A stretch of 64,000 bases of DNA from Pantoea septica (lineage in GTDB: Bacteria; Pseudomonadota; Gammaproteobacteria; Enterobacterales; Enterobacteriaceae), in the NCBI RefSeq assembly GCF_002095575.1, contig NZ_MLJJ01000003.1, forward strand, positions 62,001-126,000, given 5' to 3'. The position numbers and the translations under genes are program-made. Under the pieces are notes generated by a model. It did not search any database. It was not told the origin of the DNA and was given only the letters and a program-made list of their open reading frames with translations. This document shows, piece by piece, positions 26,207-35,397 of this stretch; positions within the stretch are counted from its first letter, which is position 1, and each line of letters starts with the position of its first letter.

Positions 26207-28561
26207 ATGGTTAACAAGCTAACCAGTATCGTAATGGCGATTGTCGCCGTGGCGATGCTGTATATGGGCGGGAAGCTATTGCTGCTGGGGGGCAGCGCGT
26301 TCTATGCGCTGATGGCCGTAGGCTTACTGCTCACCGCGATACTGCTGTTTCTGAATAAACGCAGCGCGCTGTCGCTGTACGCGCTGCTGATGTGGATCAC
26401 CCTGTTCTGGACTATCTGGGAAGTGGGCTTCGACAAGTGGCAGTGGATCCCGCGCGGCGACCTGTTTGGTCTGTTCGGCGTCTGGCTGGCGCTGCCCTGG
26501 GTGGTGCGTCCGCTGACCCAGCGCAAGTTCCATCCTTTCCTCGGCACCACGGTGGTGGTGATGATCGCCCTGGTGATCGGCCTCTGCTTTTACGATCCGC
26601 TGCCGCAGCAGGGAACCATTACCAATGCGCGCACGCCGTCCGCCTCGACCGGCGCCGGCAACGACTGGACGGCCTACGGCGGCTCCAGCAATGCGCTGCG
26701 TTTCTCTTCGCTGAATCAGATCACCAAAGATAACGTGAAAGATCTTGAGGTCGCCTGGACCTACCACACCGGCGACCTGCGTCAGAGCGACGACGCGACC
26801 GAATACACCTTTGAGGCGACGCCGCTCAAGGCGAACGGCATGCTCTACTTCTGCACGCCGCATAACGAGGTGCATGCGCTCGATCCGGAAACCGGCGCGG
26901 TGAAATGGAAATATGCGCCGCCGCAGGATCGCTCCTATATGCAGCAGCACCAGACCTGCCGCGGCGTCGGCTTCTATGACGCCGGCAACCCGGCGACGGA
27001 CAGCAGCGCAGCGCAGCCTGCGCTCTGCCGCAAGCGTATCTTCAACGCGACCACCGATGCGAAGCTGGTGGCGCTGGATGCCGACAGCGGCAAGCCTTGC
27101 GCCGATTTCGGCCAAAACGGCGTGGTCGACCTGCATGCCAATATGGGCGAAGTGCGTCCGCATGCGCTGATGCAAACCTCTGCGCCGCTGGTGGCGGGCA
27201 ATCTGGTGATTGTCGGCGGCTCGGTAATGGACAACGGCTTTAACCGCGGAAACCCGTCCGGCGTGATCCGCGCCTGGGACGCCGTTTCCGGCCGTCTGGT
27301 GTGGAACTTCGACCCGGCCCAGCCGGAGGCGACCCAGCCGATTGCGGCGGATGCGACCTATCCGCAGGACACCCCGGTGGCCTGGGCGACGCTGAGCGCC
27401 GACCTGAAAAACGGCCTGGTCTATGTGCCGTTCGGCAACGCCTCGCCGGATGAAGTGGGCATCGAGCGCGATCCCAACAGCAACACGGAGAAATTCCGCG
27501 ATGCGCTGGTGGCGCTGGATCTGAAAACCGGCGCCTTTAAATGGCGTTATCAGAGCGCCAATCACGATCTCTGGGACCGCGATAACCCGTCTCAGCCGTC
27601 GCTGGTGGATATCGATTATCAGGGCAGCCAACAGCCGGCGGTCATCCTGCCGACCAAAACCGGCAACCTGTTCGTGCTCAACCGCCTGACCGGTCAGCCG
27701 ATCTATCCGGTTAATCAGGTGAAGGTCTCGACCGAAGGCGGCGTTGAGGGCGAGAAGTTCGCCGCTACGCAGCCGGTCTCCAGCCTGAACTTCATTCCGC
27801 AGCCGCTGACGGAAAAAGCGATGTGGGGCATTTCGCCGTTCGACCAGATGAGCTGCCGCATGGGGTTCCGCGAGCTGCGCTATGACGGCAACCCGTGGAC
27901 GCCGGCCACCGAGAAGGGCTCGCTGATTTTCCCGGGCAATATCGGCGTATTTAACTGGGGCTCGGTGGCGGTCGATCCTGAACGTCAGCTGCTGATCGCC
28001 GCGCCGGTGCGTCTGGCCTATAAGTACAACCTGATTAAGCGTACGCCAGCGACCGCCACCGAGCGCATGTTCACGAAAGATGGTTCGCCTTACTGGAATG
28101 AAAACTTTCACGGCGATTACGCTATCCATATTCAGCAGTTCGCGTCAGAGCTGGGCATACCCTGTATCGCGCCGCCGTGGGGCCGTATGGTGGGCGTCAA
28201 TCTGAAAACCGGCAAGACCGAATGGCTGCGCCGCATCGGCACCACCAAAAACCTCAATACCTCATTTTTGCCGGGACGTTTCCCGATTGGCTTCCCGATG
28301 GGAATGGTGGCGCACGGCGGTCCGCTGGTGACGGCAGGCGACGTGGTGTTCCACGGTGCGACGGCGGATAACTTCTTCCGCGCCTATGACAGCACCACCG
28401 GCGCGCTGCTGTGGCAGACCGAGCTGAGCGCGGGCGCGCAGGCCACGCCGTCGACCTTTATGGGTAAAGATGGCAAGCAGTATGTGGTGATTGCCGCTGG
28501 CGGCCACGGTTCGCTCGGCACCAAAAGCGGCGACAGCGTGGTAGCGTTCCGCCTGAAATAA
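26207..28561 (+). CDS. gcd: Membrane-bound PQQ-dependent glucose dehydrogenase (glucose/quinate/shikimate family)
   Basis: A 784-residue quinoprotein. Five hydrophobic helices in the first ~140 residues anchor it in the inner membrane and the periplasmic eight-bladed propeller follows. The start at 26207 has AAGGA just upstream. The PQQ-site motif TCRGVGFYDA is present, and Asp and Lys equivalents of E. coli Gcd Asp466 and Lys493 lie in NHDLWDRD and PTKTGN. The enzyme would oxidise glucose to gluconolactone and pass electrons to ubiquinone, using PQQ made by the operon upstream. A quinate/shikimate preference cannot be excluded. Confidence 0.88.
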   Translation: MVNKLTSIVMAIVAVAMLYMGGKLLLLGGSAFYALMAVGLLLTAILLFLNKRSALSLYALLMWITLFWTIWEVGFDKWQWIPRGDLFGLFGVWLALPWVVRPLTQRKFHPFLGTTVVVMIALVIGLCFYDPLPQQGTITNARTPSASTGAGNDWTAYGGSSNALRFSSLNQITKDNVKDLEVAWTYHTGDLRQSDDATEYTFEATPLKANGMLYFCTPHNEVHALDPETGAVKWKYAPPQDRSYMQQHQTCRGVGFYDAGNPATDSSAAQPALCRKRIFNATTDAKLVALDADSGKPCADFGQNGVVDLHANMGEVRPHALMQTSAPLVAGNLVIVGGSVMDNGFNRGNPSGVIRAWDAVSGRLVWNFDPAQPEATQPIAADATYPQDTPVAWATLSADLKNGLVYVPFGNASPDEVGIERDPNSNTEKFRDALVALDLKTGAFKWRYQSANHDLWDRDNPSQPSLVDIDYQGSQQPAVILPTKTGNLFVLNRLTGQPIYPVNQVKVSTEGGVEGEKFAATQPVSSLNFIPQPLTEKAMWGISPFDQMSCRMGFRELRYDGNPWTPATEKGSLIFPGNIGVFNWGSVAVDPERQLLIAAPVRLAYKYNLIKRTPATATERMFTKDGSPYWNENFHGDYAIHIQQFASELGIPCIAPPWGRMVGVNLKTGKTEWLRRIGTTKNLNTSFLPGRFPIGFPMGMVAHGGPLVTAGDVVFHGATADNFFRAYDSTTGALLWQTELSAGAQATPSTFMGKDGKQYVVIAAGGHGSLGTKSGDSVVAFRLK

Positions 28562-28592
28562 CGGCGTGCCTGCACCTCGCGAAGAAAAAGAT

Positions 28593-28618
28593 AAAGCGCC
28601 CAGTTGGGCGCTTTTTTT
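28593..28618 (+). terminator. Intrinsic terminator after the glucose dehydrogenase gene
   Basis: Arms AAAGCGCCC and GGGCGCTTT around AGTT, then a T run to 28618. The convergent catalase gene ends right beyond it. Confidence 0.92.
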
Positions 28619-28626
28619 ATGCTGGA

Positions 28627-30105
28627 TTATGGCTGAGCCTGCCGTTTCGAGCGCTCTTCCAGCACTTTCAGCGCGATTTTGTCGCCAATCGCCTGATCGA
28701 TATTGCGCCAGTACTCAAACGCGCGCGACAGCACCGGCTCTTCTACGCCGTTAAGCAGATGGCCGCTCACGTTGCTGACCAGCCGCTCGCGCGCCGCGTC
28801 GTCCATGACTTTATTGATCAGCGTATTCGCCTGGCCGAAATCGTCGTCATCCTTGCGCAGCGTGTAGGGCGCGCGCACCATCTCGCCGCTGGCCTGCCAG
28901 GTAGAGTCGGTTGGGTAGCGTTCGCCGTCCGCCGCCGGGCCGCCTTTGCTGTTCGGCGCATAGACAGGATCGGAGACCGGATGAATACGCATCGCGCCAT
29001 CTTTGCTGTAGCTGTTAACCGGCGACTGCGGCGCGTTGACCGGGATCTGCTTATAGTTGACGCCCAGGCGGTGACGGTGCGCGTCGGCGTAGGAGAAGAC
29101 GCGTCCCAGCAGCATCTTGTCCGGGCTAAGACCGATGCCCGGCACCAGGTTGTTTGGCTCGAAGGCTGCCTGTTCGATCTGCGCATGGTTGTCGGTCGGG
29201 TTGCGGTCAAGCACCAGCTTGCCCACTTTAATCAGCGGATAGTCGCCGTGCGGCCACACTTTGGTCAGGTCGAACGGGTTATAGCGGTAGGTTTCCGCCT
29301 CGGCGAACGGCATGATCTGCATATAGAGCGTCCAGCTCGGGAAGTTGCCTTCCTTGATAGAGAAGTAGAGATCGCGCGTATGGTGGTCGATATCTTTCCC
29401 GGCAAGGGCATCGGCCTCTTCCTGCGTCAGGAACTCGATGCCCTGGTCGGTGTGAAAATGATATTTCACCCAGAATTTTTCGCCCTCGGCGTTCACCCAC
29501 ATATAGGTATGGCTGGAGTAACCATTCATATGGCGCCAGGTTTTAGGAATGCCGCGGTCGCCCATCAGCCAGGCGACCTGATGCGACGATTCCGGCGACA
29601 GCGTCCAGAAGTCCCACTGCATATCGTTATCGCGCAGGTTGTTATCGGCGCGGCGCTTTTGCGAGCGGATAAAGTGCTGGAACTTCATCGGATCGCGAAT
29701 AAAGAAGACCGGCGTGTTATTGCCCACCATGTCGTAGTTGCCTTCGGTGGTGTAGAACTTCAGAGCGAAACCGCGCGGGTCGCGCCAGGTGTCGGGGCTG
29801 CCGCGCTCGCCGGCTACGGTTGAGAAGCGCAGCAGCACATCGGTGCGCGTGCCGGGCTGGAACACGGCGGCTTTGGTATATTTGCTGACGTCATCGGTCA
29901 CAATAAAGTAGCCGAACGCGCCGCTGCCTTTAGCGTGCGGCTGACGCTCCGGGATGCGTTCGCGGTTAAAATTCGCCATCTGCTCAATGAGATAGTGATC
30001 GTGCAATACCAGCGGGCCGTCAGGGCCGACCGACAGCGAATGCTCGTCGCTGGCGACGGGAATACCGGCATCCGTAGTTGTCGGTTTACGCTCATCATTG
30101 CTCAT
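28627..30105 (-). CDS. katA: Monofunctional heme catalase, small-subunit type (KatA)
   Basis: Splits hydrogen peroxide in the cytosol. Length 492 residues from the ATG at 30105 (GGAGAG upstream), typical of clade 3 catalases. Catalytic His57 lies in [11 protein letters not shown], the distal Asn in [10 protein letters not shown] near residue 130, and the proximal heme Tyr in [14 protein letters not shown]. Periplasmic sugar oxidation next door and HpxO further on both make or follow oxidant chemistry, but no regulatory link is visible. Confidence 0.94.
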   Translation of the reverse strand: MSNDERKPTTTDAGIPVASDEHSLSVGPDGPLVLHDHYLIEQMANFNRERIPERQPHAKGSGAFGYFIVTDDVSKYTKAAVFQPGTRTDVLLRFSTVAGERGSPDTWRDPRGFALKFYTTEGNYDMVGNNTPVFFIRDPMKFQHFIRSQKRRADNNLRDNDMQWDFWTLSPESSHQVAWLMGDRGIPKTWRHMNGYSSHTYMWVNAEGEKFWVKYHFHTDQGIEFLTQEEADALAGKDIDHHTRDLYFSIKEGNFPSWTLYMQIMPFAEAETYRYNPFDLTKVWPHGDYPLIKVGKLVLDRNPTDNHAQIEQAAFEPNNLVPGIGLSPDKMLLGRVFSYADAHRHRLGVNYKQIPVNAPQSPVNSYSKDGAMRIHPVSDPVYAPNSKGGPAADGERYPTDSTWQASGEMVRAPYTLRKDDDDFGQANTLINKVMDDAARERLVSNVSGHLLNGVEEPVLSRAFEYWRNIDQAIGDKIALKVLEERSKRQAQP

Positions 30106-30265
30106 GGTTCTCTCCATTTTAATAGGGATATAGCAACCATTAAGCGTAGTTAAGAATCGCGCGTCTGCCGTAGCAGAATGCTGATGATTGCGAAAGGCGG
30201 AGGGCAAAAAAGAGTGAGCGAAGAGAAGGGCGACGCTCAGGCAAGCTGCCTGAGCGCGGCGGATG

Positions 30266-31006
30266 TTACTTGTCGGTGCCGAAGCCCTGTTTTTTCAGCG
30301 CGCCCAGCACGTGCGGGAAGTAGATGTTCTGATAATAGCCGCTGACGCTTTCGCTCCAGCTCTCGCCGTCGGAACGGCCGATGTTCTGCCAGTGCTGCAC
30401 CATCTCCTGATTGTAGGCGGCGATCTTCTCCTCCAGCCCGGCAGTGCGGTAGGCCTCTTCATGGCGGAAGGTTTCCAGCGGCAGGCGCGGTTTCTGATGC
30501 GACGGCTCATCGACATAGCCAATCACCACGCCCGCAACCGGGAAGGTATATTCCGGCAGTTCCAGCAGGCTAATCAGCGCGTCGGGATCGCGGCGGATAC
30601 CGCCGATCGGCACGATGCCCAGACCTTCCGCGCGCGCGGAGGCCATCACGGAGCCCAGCGCGATGCCCACATCGGTGGCGCCGGAAACGATGCTCTCGAT
30701 ACTCTGCTGAGCGATCTGCTCGCGGCCGATCGCCTCTATCGCCACGCGCGATTTATGCATATCCAGCACGAAGGTCAAAAACACCGGCGCTTTGGCGATC
30801 CACGGCTGGCCGCCGGCGATCTGGGAGATCTCCTTACGCTTCGCCGCATCGCGGGTTACAACGACAGAAACCTGCTGCGAGTTGACCGAGGTCGGCGCGC
30901 GATAGGCGGTGCTGATAATGCGATCCAGAATCGCGTCGTCAATCGGCTGCTCGGTAAAACTGCGTTCGCTTTTATGGCTGGTAAAAATATCAATTAGTGA
31001 ATTCAT
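30266..31006 (-). CDS. FMN-dependent nitroreductase / NADPH oxidoreductase, NfsA-like
   Basis: A 246-residue flavoprotein of the nitroreductase family. The FMN phosphate-binding stretch [12 protein letters not shown] at residues 11-22 and [15 protein letters not shown] at 36-50 match NfsA/Frp-type enzymes, as do PIGGIRRDP and [11 protein letters not shown]. Such enzymes reduce nitro compounds or quinones with NADPH. RBS GGAGGATCC precedes the ATG at 31006. It is alone in its transcription unit. Confidence 0.86.
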   Translation of the reverse strand: MNSLIDIFTSHKSERSFTEQPIDDAILDRIISTAYRAPTSVNSQQVSVVVTRDAAKRKEISQIAGGQPWIAKAPVFLTFVLDMHKSRVAIEAIGREQIAQQSIESIVSGATDVGIALGSVMASARAEGLGIVPIGGIRRDPDALISLLELPEYTFPVAGVVIGYVDEPSHQKPRLPLETFRHEEAYRTAGLEEKIAAYNQEMVQHWQNIGRSDGESWSESVSGYYQNIYFPHVLGALKKQGFGTDK

Positions 31007-31292
31007 GGATCCTCCAGATGTGGAGGCTAAGAGTAGCAGGTTCGGGCAGGGCCAGATTTAACCGCATTGGTCATTCCCGGCAACCTGAGGTCTTTCAGAG
31101 GATTAGCGGGCAATCCGGCAGTGAGCCAGCGCGCATTTCTGAATAAATGGTAAAACATAACAACTATGTAACAATATGAATGCGCTGGCGTTTTGGGCAA
31201 TTTCCCAACAGGCCTCAGGCAGCTACACATAACCACGGCGCGTCCGGCTGCGTATACCTGAAGCGGCAACTCTCAACCTACTGAGGTGACAC

Positions 31293-32420
31293 ATGAATAA
31301 CACTCTGGCGCTGCGCCGGGCGATTCTCCTGCTGGGCATGGCCTTTAGCGGTTCGCTGCTGGCGCAGACCTTTGTTTACGTTTCGGCGGCGGAGGATGGA
31401 AAAATCGCGCGTTACGCCTTAAACGATCGGACCGGCGCGCTAAAGCCGCTGGGCGAAACGCCGGCGGGGGGCAAGGTGATGCCGATGGCGATAAGCCCGG
31501 ATAAACAGACCCTTTACGCCGCCGTGCGCAGCAGGCCGATGCGGCTGGTCAGCTGGTCCATCAACAGCAAAACCGGTGCGCTGACGCCGGCGTCAGAGAG
31601 CGCGGCCGCCGCAAGCTATCCCTATATCAGCCTGGACAGGCAAGGGCGCTTTTTGCTGGCGGCTTCCTATGATAGCGGTCTGGTGCATGTTTATCGCCTC
31701 GGGTCAGGCGGGAAGGTGACGACGCCTTTCGTGTCAGAGGTACAGGCGGGTCACGCTGCGCATTCGGTGATTGTTGATGCGACGAATCGCGCCGCCTACG
31801 TCGGCGTGCTGGGCACCGATCGCATTCTGCAGCTGGCGCTGCACCAGGATGGCCAGCTGACGCCGCTGGGCGACGGTTTCGTTGCTACAGCAGAGAAAAA
31901 CGGGCCGCGACACTCGGCGCTGTCGCCGGATAATCGCTTCCTGTATAACGTTGGCGAAATGAGCGGCGCTATCGTGCAGTTCGCGCGGCAGCCGGATGGC
32001 ACGCTGACAAAGGTCGCCGACTATCCCAGCGCGGTCGCGCAGAAATATCAGCTGCAGCACGGCGTGGAGCGCACCGCCAGCTACAGCGACACCACGCCGC
32101 GCATCTGGGCGGCCGATATCAAAATGACGTCAGACGGGCGCTTTCTCTACGTGACGGAGCGGACCAGCAGCACGGTAACGGGCTATCGCGTCAGCCCGCA
32201 GGATGGAAAGCTGCAGCTGATTAACAGCTGGCCGGTTGAAAAGCAGCCGCGCGGCATCGCCATTACGCCTGACGGGCGCTGGCTGATAGCCAGCGGCGAG
32301 AAGAGCGCGGTGATCGGCAGCTATGCCATCGCTAAAGAGAGCGGGGAGCTGCAAAGGGTCGCTGAAGCGCCGGTCGGCAAGGGGGCAAACTGGGTGAGTA
32401 TCGTCAGCTTCAAGCAGTAG
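31293..32420 (+). CDS. Secreted lactonase of the beta-propeller 6-phosphogluconolactonase family, probable gluconolactonase
   Basis: A 375-residue seven-bladed propeller of the YbhE/Pgl family with an N-terminal signal peptide (about residues 1-25, ending SGSLLAQ). Export means it cannot serve the cytosolic pentose phosphate pathway, so I infer it hydrolyses the gluconolactone made in the periplasm by PQQ glucose dehydrogenase encoded 3 kb upstream. Family motifs AISPDKQTLYAAVR, GPRHSALSPDNRFLYNV and PRGIAITPDGRWLIASGE are present. RBS GAGGTG at suitable distance. Confidence 0.85.
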   Translation: MNNTLALRRAILLLGMAFSGSLLAQTFVYVSAAEDGKIARYALNDRTGALKPLGETPAGGKVMPMAISPDKQTLYAAVRSRPMRLVSWSINSKTGALTPASESAAAASYPYISLDRQGRFLLAASYDSGLVHVYRLGSGGKVTTPFVSEVQAGHAAHSVIVDATNRAAYVGVLGTDRILQLALHQDGQLTPLGDGFVATAEKNGPRHSALSPDNRFLYNVGEMSGAIVQFARQPDGTLTKVADYPSAVAQKYQLQHGVERTASYSDTTPRIWAADIKMTSDGRFLYVTERTSSTVTGYRVSPQDGKLQLINSWPVEKQPRGIAITPDGRWLIASGEKSAVIGSYAIAKESGELQRVAEAPVGKGANWVSIVSFKQ

Positions 32421-32434
32421 CGGGCAAATAAGCA

Positions 32435-32455
32435 GAACCGCCCAGGCGGCGGTTC
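32435..32455. terminator. Hairpin between convergent genes (weak terminator candidate)
   Basis: GAACCGCC and GGCGGTTC pair around CAGGC between the lactonase and the Rpn gene. No clear T run follows on either strand. Confidence 0.4.
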
Positions 32456-32465
32456 CTGTTAACGG

Positions 32466-33365
32466 TTAGCGGCGCTGAATTTGCTGTAAATCTTCTTCAG
32501 TGAGGCCGGTTATTTTCATCACCAAAACGCGATCCAGGTTGTTTTTTAGCATTTTTCTAGCCATTTCCAGGCAGGCTTCATGTTTACCCAGTTGGCGTCC
32601 TTTCTCCATGCCTCGCTGTTCAAGCTGTTCTGCAATGGTCACGAATGTCTCCTTATGCTGCGGCACATGACGCGCCAGTTCGCTTAGCGTGAGTTCCATA
32701 TCCGGCGTTTCGCCGACCTGAAGCATATAGTTTACCAGCGACATTAGTTGCTGTCCGGTCATAAATTCGGTCTGCATCAGGGTGGCCAGACGCGCGATAA
32801 GGCTTGTTAAATCGCGCTGGCGAATATGCTTTTGCAGCAGAGTCAGCGCCGCCATGCTGCGGTGCTGCATAATCTCCTCATCCGGGATAATAGTTACATC
32901 AATCAAGGGGAAATGCCCATTATAGAGCGCAGCTGCCTGTTCAGCCTCGCAGAAGAGATCGAGCCAGCGCAAAGAGTAGGGATAAGGGCTGCGTTTGCCC
33001 TGATAGAAAAGAACGGGGATCACCAGCGGCAATTTGCTATGTCCGGCATCAAGATGGCGCTGCATCGCGGCGATAGCGTAGCGCATCAGGCGAAAGGCCA
33101 TATGTTTGTCCGGAGAGCTTTGATGCTCGATCACCACCTGCAGATAGCCATCGCCGGCGCGCGTTTTCAGGGAGTAAAGTACATCGCTGTAGTAAGGACG
33201 TAAATCATCTTCGACAAAGCTGCCGGACTCCAGTTTCAAGGTCGACAAGTCGCAGAGCGCCAGCAGCTCAGGCGGCAGATGCAGCGTTAAAAAGTCGCGC
33301 GCGGTTCTCGGGTGCGCCAGAAAGGTTTTAAAGACCGCATCATGCGGCGTGCAAGTTCGCTTCAT
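32466..33365 (-). CDS. Rpn family recombination-promoting nuclease / putative transposase
   Basis: A 299-residue protein of the RpnA-E family (PD-(D/E)XK nuclease fold, formerly called transposase_31). The N-terminal HDAVFKTFLAHPRTARDFL and the catalytic region YSDVLYSLKT...LQVVIEHQSSPDKHMAFRLMRY are clear, and the C-terminus carries the MEKGRQLGKHE repeat-like linker seen in the family. In E. coli these act as DNA endonucleases that raise RecA-independent recombination. It sits at the edge of an AT-rich accessory patch. Confidence 0.9.
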   Translation of the reverse strand: MKRTCTPHDAVFKTFLAHPRTARDFLTLHLPPELLALCDLSTLKLESGSFVEDDLRPYYSDVLYSLKTRAGDGYLQVVIEHQSSPDKHMAFRLMRYAIAAMQRHLDAGHSKLPLVIPVLFYQGKRSPYPYSLRWLDLFCEAEQAAALYNGHFPLIDVTIIPDEEIMQHRSMAALTLLQKHIRQRDLTSLIARLATLMQTEFMTGQQLMSLVNYMLQVGETPDMELTLSELARHVPQHKETFVTIAEQLEQRGMEKGRQLGKHEACLEMARKMLKNNLDRVLVMKITGLTEEDLQQIQRR

Positions 33366-33727
33366 CCTGAAGTCTCGGCCAGCTTTTTATCTGCCGGACC
33401 TTAACAGTCGTCTATGGCGTGCGGAAGTGAGAAAAGCGTAGCAGCCGAGGCGGCTCACAAAAATACGCGGTGGTCTGCAGGCGCATTATCAAGGGCAATA
33501 GCCGACATCACGAACGGCGCTGTGGCAGATTTGCGGTGTTTAACTTATAAGAAGAAAAGAGGGAAGAGAGAAACCGTATGAGCTTAGCATCCTGATCATC
33601 AGCAATATCTAATTTAACATAATATACATTATGTGCACCAATGGCTCAGAGAGCGAAAAGCAGCCCTCCGGCGTGAATCATTCATACAACCGCGGCCAGC
33701 TCAGGCAGACTCAATGAGCATATCGAT
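33366..33727. other. AT-rich intergenic region upstream of the Rpn gene
   Basis: No gene recognised. GC content falls sharply here and stays low to about 36.06 kb. A 7-bp inverted repeat lies at 33617-33634. Confidence 0.55.
33617..33634. repeat. Inverted repeat ACATAAT-ATAC-ATTATGT
   Basis: Perfect 7-bp arms with a 4-base spacer in AT-rich DNA, about 250 bases upstream of the Rpn gene. Could be a small repressor operator or chance. Confidence 0.3.
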
Positions 33728-33781
33728 TTAGTCAGCATGCTTACGTCGATAAATTTCGACACTAACTAAATTTCGCCTCAT
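33728..33781 (-). pseudogene. Remnant (17 codons) of a copy of the 144-aa membrane protein gene
   Basis: It starts with ATGAGG overlapping the stop of the upstream remnant exactly as in the intact pair, then jumps to VSVEIYRRKHAD, which resembles the C-terminus VFVQIYRRLYSS of the intact gene at 34133-34567. The middle has been deleted in frame, leaving only the two ends. Confidence 0.6.
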
Positions 33782-33909
33782 AACCCCATCCTGTTGTTAC
33801 CAGAGCCTAAAACAACAAAAGTCTTATCGTGCGGACGTAGAATGACGTTTCCAGACAGGAAATCGTTATAAGGAACTACCGTGCGCATAAAAGGCGGTAA
33901 CATTCCACG
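33778..33909 (-). pseudogene. Remnant of a copy of the 277-aa gene (C-terminal ~43 codons)
   Basis: Reads RGMLPPFMRTVVPYNDFL then SGNVILRPHDKTF and NRMGL, matching the C-terminus of the intact gene at 34564-35397 (KGVLPPFMRTVVPYNDFL...NGRMGL) at both protein and DNA level. The upstream part is missing. Confidence 0.75.
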
Positions 33910-33945
33910 GTTTAACAAGCTCATAAATACGCTTTTCGACAATGT

Positions 33946-34089
33946 CTACCCTATCTTGTCATCTCCTTTGGCAATGCGGTTGCAATCTTTAACCGTGCAG
34001 AACGCGATTTGTGAGACATCGGATGCCAGAATAATCCAAACCAGCACAGGGATAGCCCGACCAGTAAAAGCACTGATTTTTCTGACCAT
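33946..34089 (-). CDS. Possible small membrane peptide (47 aa), uncertain
   Basis: A short frame with a hydrophobic stretch AIPVLVWIILA near residues 12-22 and three Cys. GAGGGG lies close to the ATG at 34089. It sits between the intact pair and the remnant copy, so it may be debris of the duplicated module rather than a gene. Confidence 0.25.
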   Translation of the reverse strand: MVRKISAFTGRAIPVLVWIILASDVSQIAFCTVKDCNRIAKGDDKIG

Positions 34090-34132
34090 TCCCCTCAATA
34101 CCGCTCAGGGAGGATCTTTATCTGCACCCAGA

Positions 34133-34567
34133 TTATTGGCTCGAATATAAACGTCGATATATCTGCACAAACACTCCTTTTTGAGAGTGAATATTACCGA
34201 CCGTGACTTCATCATTGGTCACTCGGCTTTTCCAACACTCGGCTTCAATGTCACAAGAGGCTTGAAGTTCATACCCCTCTGATTTTAGGTAGTTCCTAAT
34301 ACTACGAGCTTCACTAGCCCCATAAAACTTTACGGTAAAAACATTAGCTTCCGTACCCGTAATCCTTCCAAATTCAAAACTATAATTTTTTGATATTCTT
34401 GGTATTTTCTTTAATAATTCTGGTGTGTAATATTCATACGCCCGTTTATTTTGCTCGGTATAATATGCGCTGCTGGCAAACTCCATCCTTACATACGGCC
34501 AGCCGACAACTAGCGAAATACCCGCGATGACAACCACACTAATTAGGGCGACGATGGCTTTCCTCAT
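34133..34567 (-). CDS. Single-pass membrane protein of unknown function (144 aa)
   Basis: One N-terminal membrane segment (residues 4-24, IVALISVVVIAGISLVVGW) followed by a soluble domain of about 115 residues with two Cys (SCDIEAECW). The start codon overlaps the stop of the upstream gene by 4 bases (ATGA), so the two are coupled. Low GC and rare-codon use differ from the flanking chromosome. A decayed copy of the same pair lies next to it. Paired small genes of this kind are often accessory defence, toxin/immunity or secretion-linked modules, but no family was recognised. Confidence 0.6.
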   Translation of the reverse strand: MRKAIVALISVVVIAGISLVVGWPYVRMEFASSAYYTEQNKRAYEYYTPELLKKIPRISKNYSFEFGRITGTEANVFTVKFYGASEARSIRNYLKSEGYELQASCDIEAECWKSRVTNDEVTVGNIHSQKGVFVQIYRRLYSSQ

Positions 34568-35397
34568 AATCCCATCCTGCCATTGTTGGCACCAAGTATC
34601 ACAAACGTCCCATCATGCTGCGGCAGAATCACGTTCCCGCACAAAAAATCGTTATAGGGGACTACCGTTCGCATAAACGGCGGTAATACTCCTTTACGGG
34701 GGCGAGTGTGCGGAAACTTTTCCGGATCAGGAAATAGTAGAGGCTGAAACGTCTCATTCTTCCAATTGCCGATTTTACCATAGTAGTCCCAGCGCTTAAG
34801 GGCTTCCTCCTTGCTAACAGGCCGGAGCTGAGGGAAAGGATTCTGAATCGATACTGCACGATAAAACCCCAACAAATCGGAGACCAAATCCTCACCGCTG
34901 AAGCCACTATCCGTCACTAAATTATTGGGAAATACCCCTTGGAATGCCTCAAACTTGCGAGCCATAGCCATCATCATCGCCAGAGCTATGCTTTTCTGTT
35001 CCCAGTAAGGCCGCCCTTTACGAATGCGCCAAGTCATAACTTTACCTGATCGCAGCAATCCAAAGGGAGACGTCATTCCCTGTGCATACCTGACATCATA
35101 AAATTCATTTTTCGATGATTCACCCTGCAACATTAATCTCAAAAGTTCTCGAATATCTGTCCCTTGGGCATGCCCCAAGTCCACCCAGCCAAGTACTTCC
35201 GTATAAACTATTCCGTACTTAGCTGCGCTTGCATCTCTACCATCAATAATATCTGATCGCTTACTCATCCTGAGTATCCTATCCTGTATAGCTCCATTGA
35301 GGCCTAATTTACCATAACACACCTGTTGCTTAATCATCCTGTCTGCTTTGGGCATTCCTCGCCATATTGCCTTGGTTAACTTTCCAATGAAAAGCAT
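34564..35397 (-). CDS. Conserved accessory protein of unknown function (277 aa), DUF4056-like pattern
   Basis: No family is certain. The segment YGIVYTEVLGWVDLGHAQG resembles the opening of DUF4056-type proteins, in which a His in a (V/I)DLGH motif is conserved; AQGMTSPFG and FYRAVSIQNPF follow. An alternative start exists at 35268. It overlaps the upstream 2H phosphoesterase gene by 22 bases and the downstream membrane gene by 4, so three genes form one operon. Its C-terminus is duplicated in the remnant at 33778-33909. Confidence 0.6.
   Translation of the reverse strand: MLFIGKLTKAIWRGMPKADRMIKQQVCYGKLGLNGAIQDRILRMSKRSDIIDGRDASAAKYGIVYTEVLGWVDLGHAQGTDIRELLRLMLQGESSKNEFYDVRYAQGMTSPFGLLRSGKVMTWRIRKGRPYWEQKSIALAMMMAMARKFEAFQGVFPNNLVTDSGFSGEDLVSDLLGFYRAVSIQNPFPQLRPVSKEEALKRWDYYGKIGNWKNETFQPLLFPDPEKFPHTRPRKGVLPPFMRTVVPYNDFLCGNVILPQHDGTFVILGANNGRMGL

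Noticed and set aside
26324-28129. A 601-codon minus-strand frame over the glucose dehydrogenase gene
   Set aside because: Complete overlap with a conserved quinoprotein and an Arg/His-rich shadow composition.
31027-31269. An 80-codon minus-strand frame upstream of the lactonase gene
   Set aside because: No ribosome-binding site and no recognisable pattern; the region more likely holds promoters.
33617-33634. Inverted repeat as an insertion-sequence end or attachment site
   Set aside because: Arms are only 7 bp, no partner copy and no flanking target duplication were found.
33881-34150. An 89-codon plus-strand frame in the AT-rich patch
   Set aside because: It lies opposite the remnant whose minus-strand translation matches the neighbouring gene; no ribosome-binding site or family pattern.
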